Shown piece after piece: positions 35,847 to 45,254 of a DNA stretch of 64,000 nucleotides. The notes under the pieces were generated by a model. The model was not told the DNA's origin and did not search any database. It worked only from the letters and a program-made list of their open reading frames with translations. Made by a program: the position numbers and the translations under genes. Within the stretch, counting starts at the first letter, position 1; each line of letters starts with the position of its first letter. The stretch is from Nitrosomonas sp. (lineage in GTDB: Bacteria > Pseudomonadota > Gammaproteobacteria > Burkholderiales > Nitrosomonadaceae), in the NCBI RefSeq assembly GCF_020852615.1, contig NZ_JADZAJ010000015.1:23433-87432 (forward strand), given 5' to 3'.

Positions 35847-38177
35847 ATGTCATCCATTACCAGCGATCTGCCTCATATCATCCCCTCTGATTTTCCATCC
35901 CACTGGCAAACACGGATCAGTACCCTGCTCAACGGGCAGGAGCAAATCCTTGCCTGGCTGGAAATTGATCTTGACAACCAGCTGCATTTTTCACCCGGAT
36001 TACTCATCGTGACTACACACAGGATTCTTGCCCGATCCGAAAAGGATGAAAACTGGCAGGCATGGTCCAATCAGCCGGATATGAAACTGACGTATCAGGA
36101 TCATGCCGGTATTTGCAGTATTGAGTTATTCGATATCCACGCACGACTTGCCTGCTGGCATTGCACGCTGGAGAAACATCAGGCAATCGATCAGCTGATT
36201 GCCCATTTTGTTCAGCTGATTACAGCTGAAACTGCTCAAACGGGAGAGGCCCCGGCAAATCCGGATGAAGGCACAGAAATTGAGAGTGACAGTAAAATTG
36301 CCATCGAAACTGATCTGGCAGACAGCAGTGAAAGTATTGCCACCGGCAATCAGGAAACGAATACAGCTCCCCCTTCCACCTGGACATTATTTCGCCTGTG
36401 GCGTTTTGCCAAACCATACAAATGGCAGCTGCTTACCGGTTTCATGCTGATGCTGGGCAGTACAGCCGCTGCACTGGTGCCACCCTATCTGACCATGCCG
36501 CTGATGGATAACGTGCTGATTCCCTACCAGAACGGCCATCCAATCGACACCGGTCTGGTGACATTCTATCTGTCCGGCCTGCTGGGAGCAGCAGTTCTGG
36601 CCTGGATACTGGGCTGGTTACGCACCTACACAATGGCAAAGGTGTCTGAGCGTATCGGTGCTGATTTACGAACAACTACCTATGAGCATCTGCTCGGTCT
36701 TTCTCAAGCCTATTTTGGCGGTAAGCGCACAGGTGATCTGATGGCACGTATCGGGGCGGAAACAGATCGGATTAATATGTTTCTATCACTCAATCTGCTC
36801 GATTTTGCGACAGATGTACTCATGATTACCCTGACCGTCATTATCCTGGTTTCGATCAACCCATGGCTGGCACTCATCACCCTGCTTCCCCTGCCCATCA
36901 TTGCCTGGCTGATTCATCTGGTCCGGGATCGGTTACGGGTCGGTTTTGAAAAAACCGGGCGTGTCTGGGCCGAGGTCAACAATGTACTGGCGGATACTCT
37001 GCCCGGTATCCGGGTTGTTAAGGCATTCGCACAGGAAGAAAGAGAAATCGAGCGTTTCCGCATAGTTAACCAGCGCAATGTGGAAATCAACGACCGGGTC
37101 AATAAAATCTGGGCGCTGTTTACACCCACGGTCACATTCCTGACGGAATGCGGCCTGCTGGTTGTATGGATTTTTGGTATCTGGCAGGTATCACAGGACC
37201 ACATTACTGTTGGTGTACTCACTGCCTTTCTGGCCTACATTGGCCGCTTCTACCTGCGGCTGGATTCAATGAGCCGGATTGTTTCAGCCACACAAAAGGC
37301 GGCAGCCGGCACCAAACGGATATTCGATATTCTCGATCATGTCTCCAGTGTGCCCGAGCCGGTCAAACCCATTCATTTACCGGCGATAAAAGGCCATATC
37401 GGATTGAGCAACGTCAGTTTCCGCTACGGGACACGCCGGGTTATCCAGAATCTTGATTTTGCAATCAAACCCGGCGAAATGATCGGTCTGGTTGGGCATA
37501 GCGGCTCGGGTAAAAGCACGCTTATCAACCTGATCTGCCGTTTTTATGATGTAACTGATGGCGCTATTCTGATTGATGATGTCGATATACGCTCACTCCC
37601 CATTGCAGAATACCGCAAACATATCGGGCTGGTATTACAGGAGCCTTTCCTGTTTTTCGGAACGATTGCTGAAAATATCGCCTACGGCAGACCCAACGCT
37701 TCCCGCAGAGAAATCATCGCTGCTGCACGCGCGGCATACGCCCATGAATTTATCCTGCGGCTGCCCTATGGCTATGATTCCCTGGTAGGTGAACGCGGAC
37801 AGGCGCTATCCGGTGGAGAAAGACAGCGTATTTCCATAGCCCGGGCATTGCTGATTGATCCTCGCATCCTGATACTGGACGAAGCCACTTCATCAGTAGA
37901 TACCCAAACCGAACAGGAAATCCAGGGGGCACTGGATAACCTCGTTTCCGGCCGAACCACCATAGCTGTAGCGCATCGTCTTTCAACCCTGCAGCAGGCA
38001 AACCGGCTGGTGGTACTTGATCACGGCAAAATTGTGGAAGTTGGTAATCATGAGGAGCTGATGGATCGCCGGGGGCATTACTACCAGCTCTATCAGGCGC
38101 AATCACGCAGCAGTGATGACGAAGAACAACCCGCTGCAGCTGGAAAAATAATGGGTATCCGGAGCAATCTCGCATGA
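35847..38177 (+). CDS. Cyanophycin-locus ABC transporter with N-terminal PH-like region
   Basis: This 776-residue ABC exporter half-transporter has three parts. Residues ~25-115 look like a PH/GRAM-type module (LLIVTTHRILARSE), followed by an acidic linker. Six membrane helices span from about residue 190 to 480. The ATPase domain has Walker A GHSGSGKST near 551, signature LSGGERQRIS and Walker B ILILDEATSS. Four genes in the same direction (this, DUF1854, two cyanophycin synthetases) form a recurrent betaproteobacterial set, and such proteins are annotated as cyanophycin metabolism-associated ABC transporters. What it moves is unknown. Confidence 0.85.
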   Translation: MSSITSDLPHIIPSDFPSHWQTRISTLLNGQEQILAWLEIDLDNQLHFSPGLLIVTTHRILARSEKDENWQAWSNQPDMKLTYQDHAGICSIELFDIHARLACWHCTLEKHQAIDQLIAHFVQLITAETAQTGEAPANPDEGTEIESDSKIAIETDLADSSESIATGNQETNTAPPSTWTLFRLWRFAKPYKWQLLTGFMLMLGSTAAALVPPYLTMPLMDNVLIPYQNGHPIDTGLVTFYLSGLLGAAVLAWILGWLRTYTMAKVSERIGADLRTTTYEHLLGLSQAYFGGKRTGDLMARIGAETDRINMFLSLNLLDFATDVLMITLTVIILVSINPWLALITLLPLPIIAWLIHLVRDRLRVGFEKTGRVWAEVNNVLADTLPGIRVVKAFAQEEREIERFRIVNQRNVEINDRVNKIWALFTPTVTFLTECGLLVVWIFGIWQVSQDHITVGVLTAFLAYIGRFYLRLDSMSRIVSATQKAAAGTKRIFDILDHVSSVPEPVKPIHLPAIKGHIGLSNVSFRYGTRRVIQNLDFAIKPGEMIGLVGHSGSGKSTLINLICRFYDVTDGAILIDDVDIRSLPIAEYRKHIGLVLQEPFLFFGTIAENIAYGRPNASRREIIAAARAAYAHEFILRLPYGYDSLVGERGQALSGGERQRISIARALLIDPRILILDEATSSVDTQTEQEIQGALDNLVSGRTTIAVAHRLSTLQQANRLVVLDHGKIVEVGNHEELMDRRGHYYQLYQAQSRSSDDEEQPAAAGKIMGIRSNLA

Positions 38178-38650
38178 ACACGAATCTGACTGGCTGCAAA
38201 CTGAACCGTAATACCTTTGGCAAGCTGATTGCCACAGGAAAAGACCATCAGATTCATGAAGGTGTGATACCTGTACGCGCATTTCCAGTCACGGCTCCCG
38301 GTGAAGGTATTTCACTGGTTGATAATCATGGCCATGAAGTGGTCTGGATAGATAACCTGGCTGAATTGCCCGAAATGGAACGCAACCTGATTGAAGAAGA
38401 ATTTGCCAGCCGTGAATTCATGCCGGAAATTAAGCGTATCGACAAAGTTTCAAGTTTTGCCACACCCAGTATCTGGCAGGTACAAACTGATCGGGGCAAT
38501 ACTCAATTCACTCTCAAGGGCGAAGAAGATATCCGTCGCCTGTCACTTTCCACACTGCTGATTACCGACAGCAATGGCATTCATTTTCTGGTTCGTGACC
38601 GATCCGTGCTGGATCGTCACAGCAACAAACTGCTGGATCGTTTTCTGTGA
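38174..38650 (+). CDS. Cyanophycin-associated DUF1854 protein
   Basis: This 158-residue protein shows the DUF1854 pattern: GVIPVRAFPVTAPGEGISLVD, then GHEVVWIDNLAELP, then IWQVQTDRGNTQFTLKGEEDIRR and ILIxD-type strand LLITDSNGIHFLVRDRS. It has no membrane helix or signal, so it is probably cytoplasmic. The start overlaps the ABC transporter stop by four bases, suggesting they act together. DUF1854 proteins are seen with cyanophycin synthetases; their biochemical role is unknown. Confidence 0.82.
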   Translation: MNTNLTGCKLNRNTFGKLIATGKDHQIHEGVIPVRAFPVTAPGEGISLVDNHGHEVVWIDNLAELPEMERNLIEEEFASREFMPEIKRIDKVSSFATPSIWQVQTDRGNTQFTLKGEEDIRRLSLSTLLITDSNGIHFLVRDRSVLDRHSNKLLDRFL

Positions 38651-38739
38651 GCATTGTTTCTTGTAATTATCATATTTTGCTGTAAACCGATCGGGCCTGT
38701 CCTGCGTTAATTCAGGTAAGTACATTCACCTTACTTTTC

Positions 38740-41031
38740 ATGTCAATCCAAACCGCAATTCATACTGATTCTTCTGTTCACAGCACCAGAGATCTCAAAT
38801 TCCTTGAGGTTCGTTATGTAGATGGTCCCAATATGTGGACATATACCCCTGTTTTAGAAGCAATCGTCGATATAGGTGAGCTTGAAGACTATCCATCGGA
38901 CACGATTCCCGGTTTTTATGAACGGCTGTCTTCATGGCTGCCTTCCCTGTTTGAACATCGCTGCAGTTATGGCGAACCGGGCGGATTTCTGCGCCGCGTC
39001 CAGGAAGGGACCTGGCCCTGTCATATTCTTGAGCATGTCACGCTTGAACTGCAGAATCTGGCCGGGATGCGGGGAGGATTTGGCCGGGCGCGGGAAACTT
39101 CAGATCGAGGTGTTTACAAAGTGGTTGTCAGTGCGTGGAACAGGGAAATAACACTTAAGGCACTGTATCTGGCGCGGGAGCTGGTGCTGGCTGCAATGGG
39201 GTTTGATCAGACACAGCCAGCTTATGATGTGCAGAACGCAATCAGTCAACTGCGTGACATGATCGATTCACACTGGCTTGGTCCCTCCACTGCCTGCATT
39301 GTTGATGCTGCCACTGCCCGCAATATCCCGTCAATCCGCCTGCTGGAAAAAGGTAATCTTGTTCAGCTGGGCCAGGGTGCACACAGCCGCTATATCTGGA
39401 CGGCAGAAACAGATAGCACCACGGCGATTGCCGAAAATATTTCGCGTGACAAAGAACTGACCAAATCACTGTTACGGGCTTGCGGCATCCCCGTTCCGGA
39501 GGGACGTATCGTGACTGATCCGGCTGATGCCTGGGAAGCAGCTGAAGATATTGGCCTGCCCGTTGTCGTTAAACCGGATGATGGCAATCATGGCCGGGGT
39601 GTTTTTATCGAGCTGAGTAAGCGCGAAGAAATTGAATCTGCCTTTGCAATTGCTGCACAGGAAGGCAGCGATGTACTGGTAGAACGCTATATTCCCGGAA
39701 TAGAACACCGCCTCCTTATCGTGGGCGGAAAGCTTGTGGCAGCTGCACGCGGGGATTCTGTATTCGTTACCGGAGATGGTGCATCTGCTATTACAAAGCT
39801 GATAGAAGATCAGATCAATTCTGATCCGCGCCGGGGGCCCTCTGAAAATCATCCGCTTAATCTGATCAGACTGGATGATGCGGTCCAGATGGAGCTTGCA
39901 CATCAGGGCTACACCAGCGATTCTGTCCCACCTGCCGGGACAAGGGTACAAATCCAGCGTAACGGCAATCACGCTATTGATATAACCGACGAAGTCGATC
40001 CGGTTACAGCCGACCTGGCTGCACTGGCTGCCCGTATTGTGGGCCTGGATATTGCCGGAATTGATCTGGTTGTAGAAGATATTTCGCGTCCGCTCGCTGA
40101 ACAGGAGGGGGCGATTGTTGAAGTCAATGCCGGCCCCAGTCTGCTTATGCATATTAAACCTGCCATCGGTGAGCCACGCCCGGTTGGCGAGGCTATCGTC
40201 AACCAGCTGTTTCCCAATCAGGACCAGGGACGTATCCCTGTTGTCGGTATTACCGGCAGCAGTGGCATGACCGTTGTTGCCCGCCTTGTTGCCAGTCTGC
40301 TCATCCTGTCCGGCAAACGTACCGGACTGGCGTGCGGGAACGGACTTTATCTCGATCACCGGAAAATTGATCACGGCAACTGTGCCAACCATCGATCGGC
40401 TCGCCGTATTCTGATGAACCGTACGGTTGAGGCTGCTGTTTTCGAGAATGGCTTTAATACGATGCTGGAGGAAGGTTTAGCGTATGACAGCTGTCAGGTG
40501 GGCGTTGTTACCCGGATCGAACCTGAACAGTATTTGGGTTATCAGGGGACAGGAACAACTGAACAGGTTTTCAAGGTACTGAGGACACAGGTGGATGTTG
40601 TTTCCCCTACCGGTGGCAAAAAAGCCGATATTTCACCGGAAATCGTGCTGCCAACCGGTGCGGCCATTTTGAATGCTGAAGATCCCATGCAGATTCAGAT
40701 GACAGAGTTATGTCAGGGTGAAGTTATCTATTTTAGCTGTGATCCGGGGCTGGCAGTAATCAGTGCCCACCGGCAGGAAGGGACCGGCCCAACCCGGGGA
40801 AAGCGCGTGGTGACCGTACGCAACTGGGAAATTCTGTTAATAGACGGCCCCGCTGAAACATTACTGATCCGGCTGGATGACCTGCAGGCAAGAACCGGCA
40901 ACTTTCCTGTGGAAACAGCATTCCTGCTGGCTGGTATTGGTGCAGGCTGGGCATTAGGCATGTCACCAGATCTTATTCGTACCGGTTTGATTGCTTTCCT
41001 GCAAAACCAAGCCAAGCAACCATCTGTTTAA
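38740..41031 (+). CDS. Cyanophycin synthetase-like protein, degenerate Mur-ligase half (CphA')
   Basis: This 763-residue paralogue of cyanophycin synthetase has three domains. The N domain keeps HILEH at residues 95-99, followed by VTLELQ; this HxxEH is the zincin-like motif reported as a primer-generating site in CphA1. The ATP-grasp domain keeps VVVKPDDGNHGRGV but lacks the NLSTGGTA loop present in the next gene and has NAGPSLLMH for NAAPGLRMH. In the Mur-ligase-like domain the P-loop is GSSGMTV at residues 506-512 instead of GTNGKTTT, so the catalytic Lys is lost. The protein also ends about 90 residues short of the partner. It probably is not an aspartate- or arginine-adding Mur ligase by itself. 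Confidence 0.85.
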   Translation: MSIQTAIHTDSSVHSTRDLKFLEVRYVDGPNMWTYTPVLEAIVDIGELEDYPSDTIPGFYERLSSWLPSLFEHRCSYGEPGGFLRRVQEGTWPCHILEHVTLELQNLAGMRGGFGRARETSDRGVYKVVVSAWNREITLKALYLARELVLAAMGFDQTQPAYDVQNAISQLRDMIDSHWLGPSTACIVDAATARNIPSIRLLEKGNLVQLGQGAHSRYIWTAETDSTTAIAENISRDKELTKSLLRACGIPVPEGRIVTDPADAWEAAEDIGLPVVVKPDDGNHGRGVFIELSKREEIESAFAIAAQEGSDVLVERYIPGIEHRLLIVGGKLVAAARGDSVFVTGDGASAITKLIEDQINSDPRRGPSENHPLNLIRLDDAVQMELAHQGYTSDSVPPAGTRVQIQRNGNHAIDITDEVDPVTADLAALAARIVGLDIAGIDLVVEDISRPLAEQEGAIVEVNAGPSLLMHIKPAIGEPRPVGEAIVNQLFPNQDQGRIPVVGITGSSGMTVVARLVASLLILSGKRTGLACGNGLYLDHRKIDHGNCANHRSARRILMNRTVEAAVFENGFNTMLEEGLAYDSCQVGVVTRIEPEQYLGYQGTGTTEQVFKVLRTQVDVVSPTGGKKADISPEIVLPTGAAILNAEDPMQIQMTELCQGEVIYFSCDPGLAVISAHRQEGTGPTRGKRVVTVRNWEILLIDGPAETLLIRLDDLQARTGNFPVETAFLLAGIGAGWALGMSPDLIRTGLIAFLQNQAKQPSV

Positions 41032-41068
41032 CAATTTTCTGAAGATCAGTTCATTTAAGGAAATATCC

Positions 41069-43639
41069 ATGAAGGCAATACAAATTCGTGCACTGCGGGG
41101 ACCCAATGTCTGGAGCAAACTTACTGCTATCGAGGCCACATTTGTACTTACACAACGTGAAAGCCGACCGTACAGCATTCCCGGCTTTGATATGCGCCTG
41201 CGCGAATATTTTCCGGATATTGCTCTCTTTCAGTCGACGGATTGGCAGAAAACAACACTGGCTCATATTCTGGCCTTTATCACACTGAAGCTGCAAGGGC
41301 AGGCTGGTTGTCCTGTCAGTTTCAGTCGTGTAGTCAGGATGGCGGAAGCAGACAGCTGGCGTGTCATCGTGGAATACACTGAAGAAGCTGTTGGCCGGCT
41401 GGCACTGGAACAATCGCTTGCGTTGTGTCAGGCCGTTACAGAGGCCACTCCGTTTGACACGCATGAAGCAGTCAGTCGCCTGCATGAACTGTACGAAGAT
41501 GTCCGTCTTGGACCCAGCACGAACTCGATTGTACAGGCAGCCGTCCGCCGCAAGATTCCCTACCGCCGTTTAACCGATGGCAGCCTGGTTCAGTTTGGCT
41601 GGGGTAGCCGGCAACGGCGTATTCTGGCTTCCGAGAGTGATCGAACCAGTGTCGTTGCAGAATCTGTCGTGCAGGACAAGGATCTCACCAAGGTGCTTTT
41701 ACATGCGGCGGGTATTCCTGTGCCAGCCGGACGACCGGTGACCAGTGCTGAAGATGCCTGGGCGGCAGCCTGTGAAATCGGCACACCAGTCGTAGTCAAA
41801 CCCCAGGACGGTAACCAAGGGAGAGGCGTGACCGCCAATCTGACAACCCCTGATCAGGTCAGGGCGGCCTATTATGTTGCATCAGAAAAAAGCGGCAATG
41901 TACTGGTTGAGCGCTACATCAGCGGACATGATTACCGTTTGCTGGTCGTAGGCAGCAAACTGGCAGCAGCTGCAAGGCGTGATCCGCCACAAGTGGTGGG
42001 TGACGGCATTAACAGTATTGCCCGGCTGGTAGAACAGGTTAACAGCAATCCACTGCGCAGCGAGGGTCACGCCAACCTGCTGACCAAAATCCGCCTGGAT
42101 GAAATTTCTGTGGCTCACCTGGCTATGCAGGGGTTAAATACCGGCTCCATTCCGGATAAGGGCAAGCTGGTGACATTGCGTAACAACGCCAATCTCTCCA
42201 CTGGCGGTACAGCAACGGATGTAACGGATGAAGTTCATCCTGATATTGCGGAATGTGCTGTGATGGCAGCCCGGATGACAGGTATCGATATCTGCGGCAT
42301 CGACATCATTTGCAGTGATTTGTCCCGCCCGCTGGAAGAGCAGGGTGGCGCAATTATCGAGGTCAATGCTGCCCCCGGCCTCCGTATGCATCTGCAGCCT
42401 TCATACGGTAAACCGCGTGCAGTAGGTGAAGCCATTATCGATCATCTGTTTGCGCAGAATGAAAATGCACGCATTCCGGTCATAACAATCACCGGTACCA
42501 ATGGAAAAACCACTACAGCACGCCTGATTGCCAACATGCTGGAAAATAACGGGTTGCGAACGGGCATCGCCTGTACAGATGGTGTCTTCGTCAACAATCA
42601 GTGCGTGGATACAGGGGATTGCAGCGGCCCCAAGAGTGCCAGAAACATTTTATTCCATCCCGATGTGGACGCTGCCGTACTGGAAACAGCACGCGGCGGT
42701 ATTCTGCGCGAAGGTTTGGGATTTGATTACTGTGATGTGGCAGTTGTCACCAATATAGGCCGGGGAGATCACCTTGGCATTGCCAATATCAATACAGCCG
42801 AAGAATTGGCATCCGTCAAACGAACCATCGTGGAAAACGTCAACCCGGAAACCGGTTTTGCTGTACTAAACGCGGATGATCCACTGGTGCTTGGTATGGC
42901 AAATCATTGCCCGGGTACTGTTACCTTCTTCTCCCGTAACAACCGCCACCCGGCCATTCTGGAACAGCGTGTTCAGGGAAAACGGGTAATCTACCTGGAA
43001 GATCATCATATCGTTGTTGCTGAAGCCGGGATTGAACGAAAAATTCCTCTCAGCGAAATTCGGCTGACGAAGAATGGCATGATCAGCTTCCAGATCGAGA
43101 ATGCCATGGCCTCTATCGGTGCCGGATTAGCGGTCGGGCTTGACTGGGAAACTATTTGTACCGGACTGGCTGACTTTGTCAGCGATGCACAGACTGTTCC
43201 GGGGCGCTTTAACCTGTTCAACTACCGTGAAGCAACGTTAATCGCAGATTACGGCCATAATCCGGATGCGATGGAAGCTCTGGTGTGTGCCATTGATCAT
43301 ATTCCTGCAAAAAAGCGTACCGTGGTGATCAGTGCAGCAGGGGACCGTCGCAACGAAGATATCCGTCTGCAAACTCAGATCCTGGGTGATGTATTCGATG
43401 AGGTTGTCCTGTTTCAGGACCAGTGCCAGCGCGGCCGGGCTGATGGTGAGGTGCTTAATCTGTTGCGCGAGGGACTCGAAAACGCCAAACGTGTACGTAA
43501 AGTCAGTGAAATTCGTGGAGAGTTCAAAGCAATTGATACGGCATTAACCAACCTGGAGGCGGGTGAACTCTGCCTGATTCTGATTGACCAGGTGGAACAG
43601 GCCCTCGGATATATCCATTCCCGTATTGCTGTCGCCTGA
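41069..43639 (+). CDS. cphA: Cyanophycin synthetase
   Basis: This 856-residue enzyme polymerises aspartate and arginine into cyanophycin with ATP. The ATP-grasp domain has VVVKPQDGNQGRGV, NNANLSTGGTATDVTDEVHP and NAAPGLRMHLQPS, all intact. The Mur-ligase-like domain has the P-loop GTNGKTTT at residues 476-483 and a full C-terminal domain (ADYGHNPDAMEAL; VISAAGDRRNEDI). In the N domain, however, the HxxEH motif of CphA1 is HILAF at 66-70, so the Glu and second His are missing; the preceding paralogue keeps them. ATG 41069 follows an AAGGAA site. Nitrogen storage as cyanophycin is inferred. Confidence 0.9.
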   Translation: MKAIQIRALRGPNVWSKLTAIEATFVLTQRESRPYSIPGFDMRLREYFPDIALFQSTDWQKTTLAHILAFITLKLQGQAGCPVSFSRVVRMAEADSWRVIVEYTEEAVGRLALEQSLALCQAVTEATPFDTHEAVSRLHELYEDVRLGPSTNSIVQAAVRRKIPYRRLTDGSLVQFGWGSRQRRILASESDRTSVVAESVVQDKDLTKVLLHAAGIPVPAGRPVTSAEDAWAAACEIGTPVVVKPQDGNQGRGVTANLTTPDQVRAAYYVASEKSGNVLVERYISGHDYRLLVVGSKLAAAARRDPPQVVGDGINSIARLVEQVNSNPLRSEGHANLLTKIRLDEISVAHLAMQGLNTGSIPDKGKLVTLRNNANLSTGGTATDVTDEVHPDIAECAVMAARMTGIDICGIDIICSDLSRPLEEQGGAIIEVNAAPGLRMHLQPSYGKPRAVGEAIIDHLFAQNENARIPVITITGTNGKTTTARLIANMLENNGLRTGIACTDGVFVNNQCVDTGDCSGPKSARNILFHPDVDAAVLETARGGILREGLGFDYCDVAVVTNIGRGDHLGIANINTAEELASVKRTIVENVNPETGFAVLNADDPLVLGMANHCPGTVTFFSRNNRHPAILEQRVQGKRVIYLEDHHIVVAEAGIERKIPLSEIRLTKNGMISFQIENAMASIGAGLAVGLDWETICTGLADFVSDAQTVPGRFNLFNYREATLIADYGHNPDAMEALVCAIDHIPAKKRTVVISAAGDRRNEDIRLQTQILGDVFDEVVLFQDQCQRGRADGEVLNLLREGLENAKRVRKVSEIRGEFKAIDTALTNLEAGELCLILIDQVEQALGYIHSRIAVA

Positions 43640-43796
43640 CAGTAAATTCCCGAACCTGTCCAAAGCGCTGTCGTCAGGCTTGGAACCGGGTGTCAGTGCC
43701 TGGCAGGTGCGTGACGTTACACTTGCTCAGCGCATCTGTTCATTACACCTGTTTTATGGTTGTTGTTTGCAGCGTACTGGTTTGATATTCAATGAT

Positions 43797-43836
43797 CCCG
43801 CAATGGTGATAATTTTCACCACGCGGGTTTTTTGTG
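43797..43836 (+). terminator. Rho-independent terminator after cphA
   Basis: A two-part stem (CCCGC, then TGGTGA, pairing with TCACCA and GCGGG across a short AT loop) is followed by TTTTTTG on the plus strand. It lies about 160 bp after the cphA stop and before the convergent nirK, and should end the cyanophycin transcript. Confidence 0.75.
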
Positions 43837-43899
43837 ACGATAGCCTACGGGGGAAATTTCCATGGGGCGTTTGAAATCTGCCCCACAGTGTTATTTCAT

Positions 43900-44838
43900 T
43901 TAACGAAGCAGAATATTATCTCCACGACCAGCTTCCGGATCGGCATCGTTGGTAAACATGATGACAGCCACCGCTCCGGTGAGTGCATGGCGCATTGCGT
44001 GATCAACGATTGCATTGGCACCTTCGACTGGAGAAATCAGATCCAGTGTTACAGCATCCCCCGCCCCGACAAAATAGGATTGCATGGCGTACTGGACATT
44101 CTTGGGATTACCGCTGGCGTATGCCCGATCCCATATCCCGGCAATAGGATGAAGTGATGAGTATTCGTTAGGGCCTGCATTGACGAAATAGATACGTACC
44201 CGCTCACCTGGTTTTGCCTGCAACCATTTGGTAGCTTCTGAATCATGTACCGGGTCATATTTGAAAATACCACCGTTGAACATGACATTGCTCCATTTAT
44301 TTTCCATCATCGCTGTCTTGTCATCCGGATTGGGATAATGTTCAGCCTGAATCAGGACATACTCACGATCTGCCTTAGGTAGTGCGGTTGCATCTTTCGG
44401 GTCTACGATGATCACGCCATACATACCGCGTGCGATATGCTGAATCATCGGATCAGAACCACAGTGATAAAAGAACACGCCGGGGTTATCTGCTGTGAAG
44501 GTATATTTTTTTGTCTCACCCGGTTTGATCGAATCAAAATCCTCCATTACATCCAGCCTGGCAGCATGGAAATCCATCGAATGAGAATTTTTGTTACTCT
44601 TGTCATTGATAAGCGTAAATTCCACTGTATCGCCCTCAGTGATGCGTACGACCGGCCCGGGAACTTTGCCTTCGAATGTCCAGGCGCGATAGGTACTCCC
44701 CTTGTTATCGTATGCCACATCAGTTTCAACTGCATGTAACGTTACTTGTACCGTTTTGGCTTCAGCCTGAAAGCCCATCAGGAAAAAACCGGTTGCCAGT
44801 GCATTCGCACCTATATTCAGTAATTGCTTGTACTTCAT
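43900..44838 (-). CDS. nirK: Copper nitrite reductase
   Basis: This periplasmic enzyme reduces nitrite to nitric oxide. The start MKYKQLLNIG at 44838 gives 312 residues with a signal peptide of about 27. The type 1 copper ligands are His86, Cys126 (in YHCGSDP), His134 and Met139. The type 2 ligands are His91, His125 and a later His, with Asp89 and the SSLHPIAG histidine for catalysis. It is last in ncgABC-nirK, the N. europaea arrangement in which NirK limits nitrite toxicity and feeds NO formation. Transcription is probably NsrR-controlled through the operator upstream of ncgA. Confidence 0.95.
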   Translation of the reverse strand: MKYKQLLNIGANALATGFFLMGFQAEAKTVQVTLHAVETDVAYDNKGSTYRAWTFEGKVPGPVVRITEGDTVEFTLINDKSNKNSHSMDFHAARLDVMEDFDSIKPGETKKYTFTADNPGVFFYHCGSDPMIQHIARGMYGVIIVDPKDATALPKADREYVLIQAEHYPNPDDKTAMMENKWSNVMFNGGIFKYDPVHDSEATKWLQAKPGERVRIYFVNAGPNEYSSLHPIAGIWDRAYASGNPKNVQYAMQSYFVGAGDAVTLDLISPVEGANAIVDHAMRHALTGAVAVIMFTNDADPEAGRGDNILLR

Positions 44839-44861
44839 CCTCTTACACTCCTCTCTCTTTT

Positions 44862-45254
44862 TTATTGATCCGAACCACATTTGCAGACATGACGCAAATA
44901 AGCCGCCAGCTGACTGACTTCTTCATCACTGAAAACACCCCCCCAGGCAGGCATCAGCACAGATTTGTTGGCAGCCAGCCCGCCTTTTTTAATGACATCA
45001 ATAATCTCACTGTTGGGAATATCACCCATACCTTTGGCATCGCTGTGATCACGCGGCTGAACTGACATGAAAGCACTGTTGAGTCCGTTGCCATTACGGT
45101 TGACACCGTGGCACTGGGTACAGTAAGTGTCATACAGGCGCTCTGCATGTTTGAACTGATCATCAGCCGCTGTGGCTGGCTCCATGAAGACAAGTAACGA
45201 AGCCAACCCGATACCGGTCAGCCATGAAAAAGAAATTGAATTCCGGCTATTCAT
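44862..45254 (-). CDS. ncgC: Monohaem cytochrome c of the nirK cluster
   Basis: This 130-residue class I cytochrome has a signal peptide (WLTGIGLASLLVFMEPATA), the haem site CTQCH in TYCTQCHGVNRNGNG near residue 47, and a C-terminal Met-ligand region (VLMPAWGGVFSDEE). It corresponds to ncgC in N. europaea. It overlaps ncgB by four bases (ATGA) and precedes nirK by 23 bp, and it may donate electrons to NirK or the multicopper oxidase. Confidence 0.88.
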   Translation of the reverse strand: MNSRNSISFSWLTGIGLASLLVFMEPATAADDQFKHAERLYDTYCTQCHGVNRNGNGLNSAFMSVQPRDHSDAKGMGDIPNSEIIDVIKKGGLAANKSVLMPAWGGVFSDEEVSQLAAYLRHVCKCGSDQ

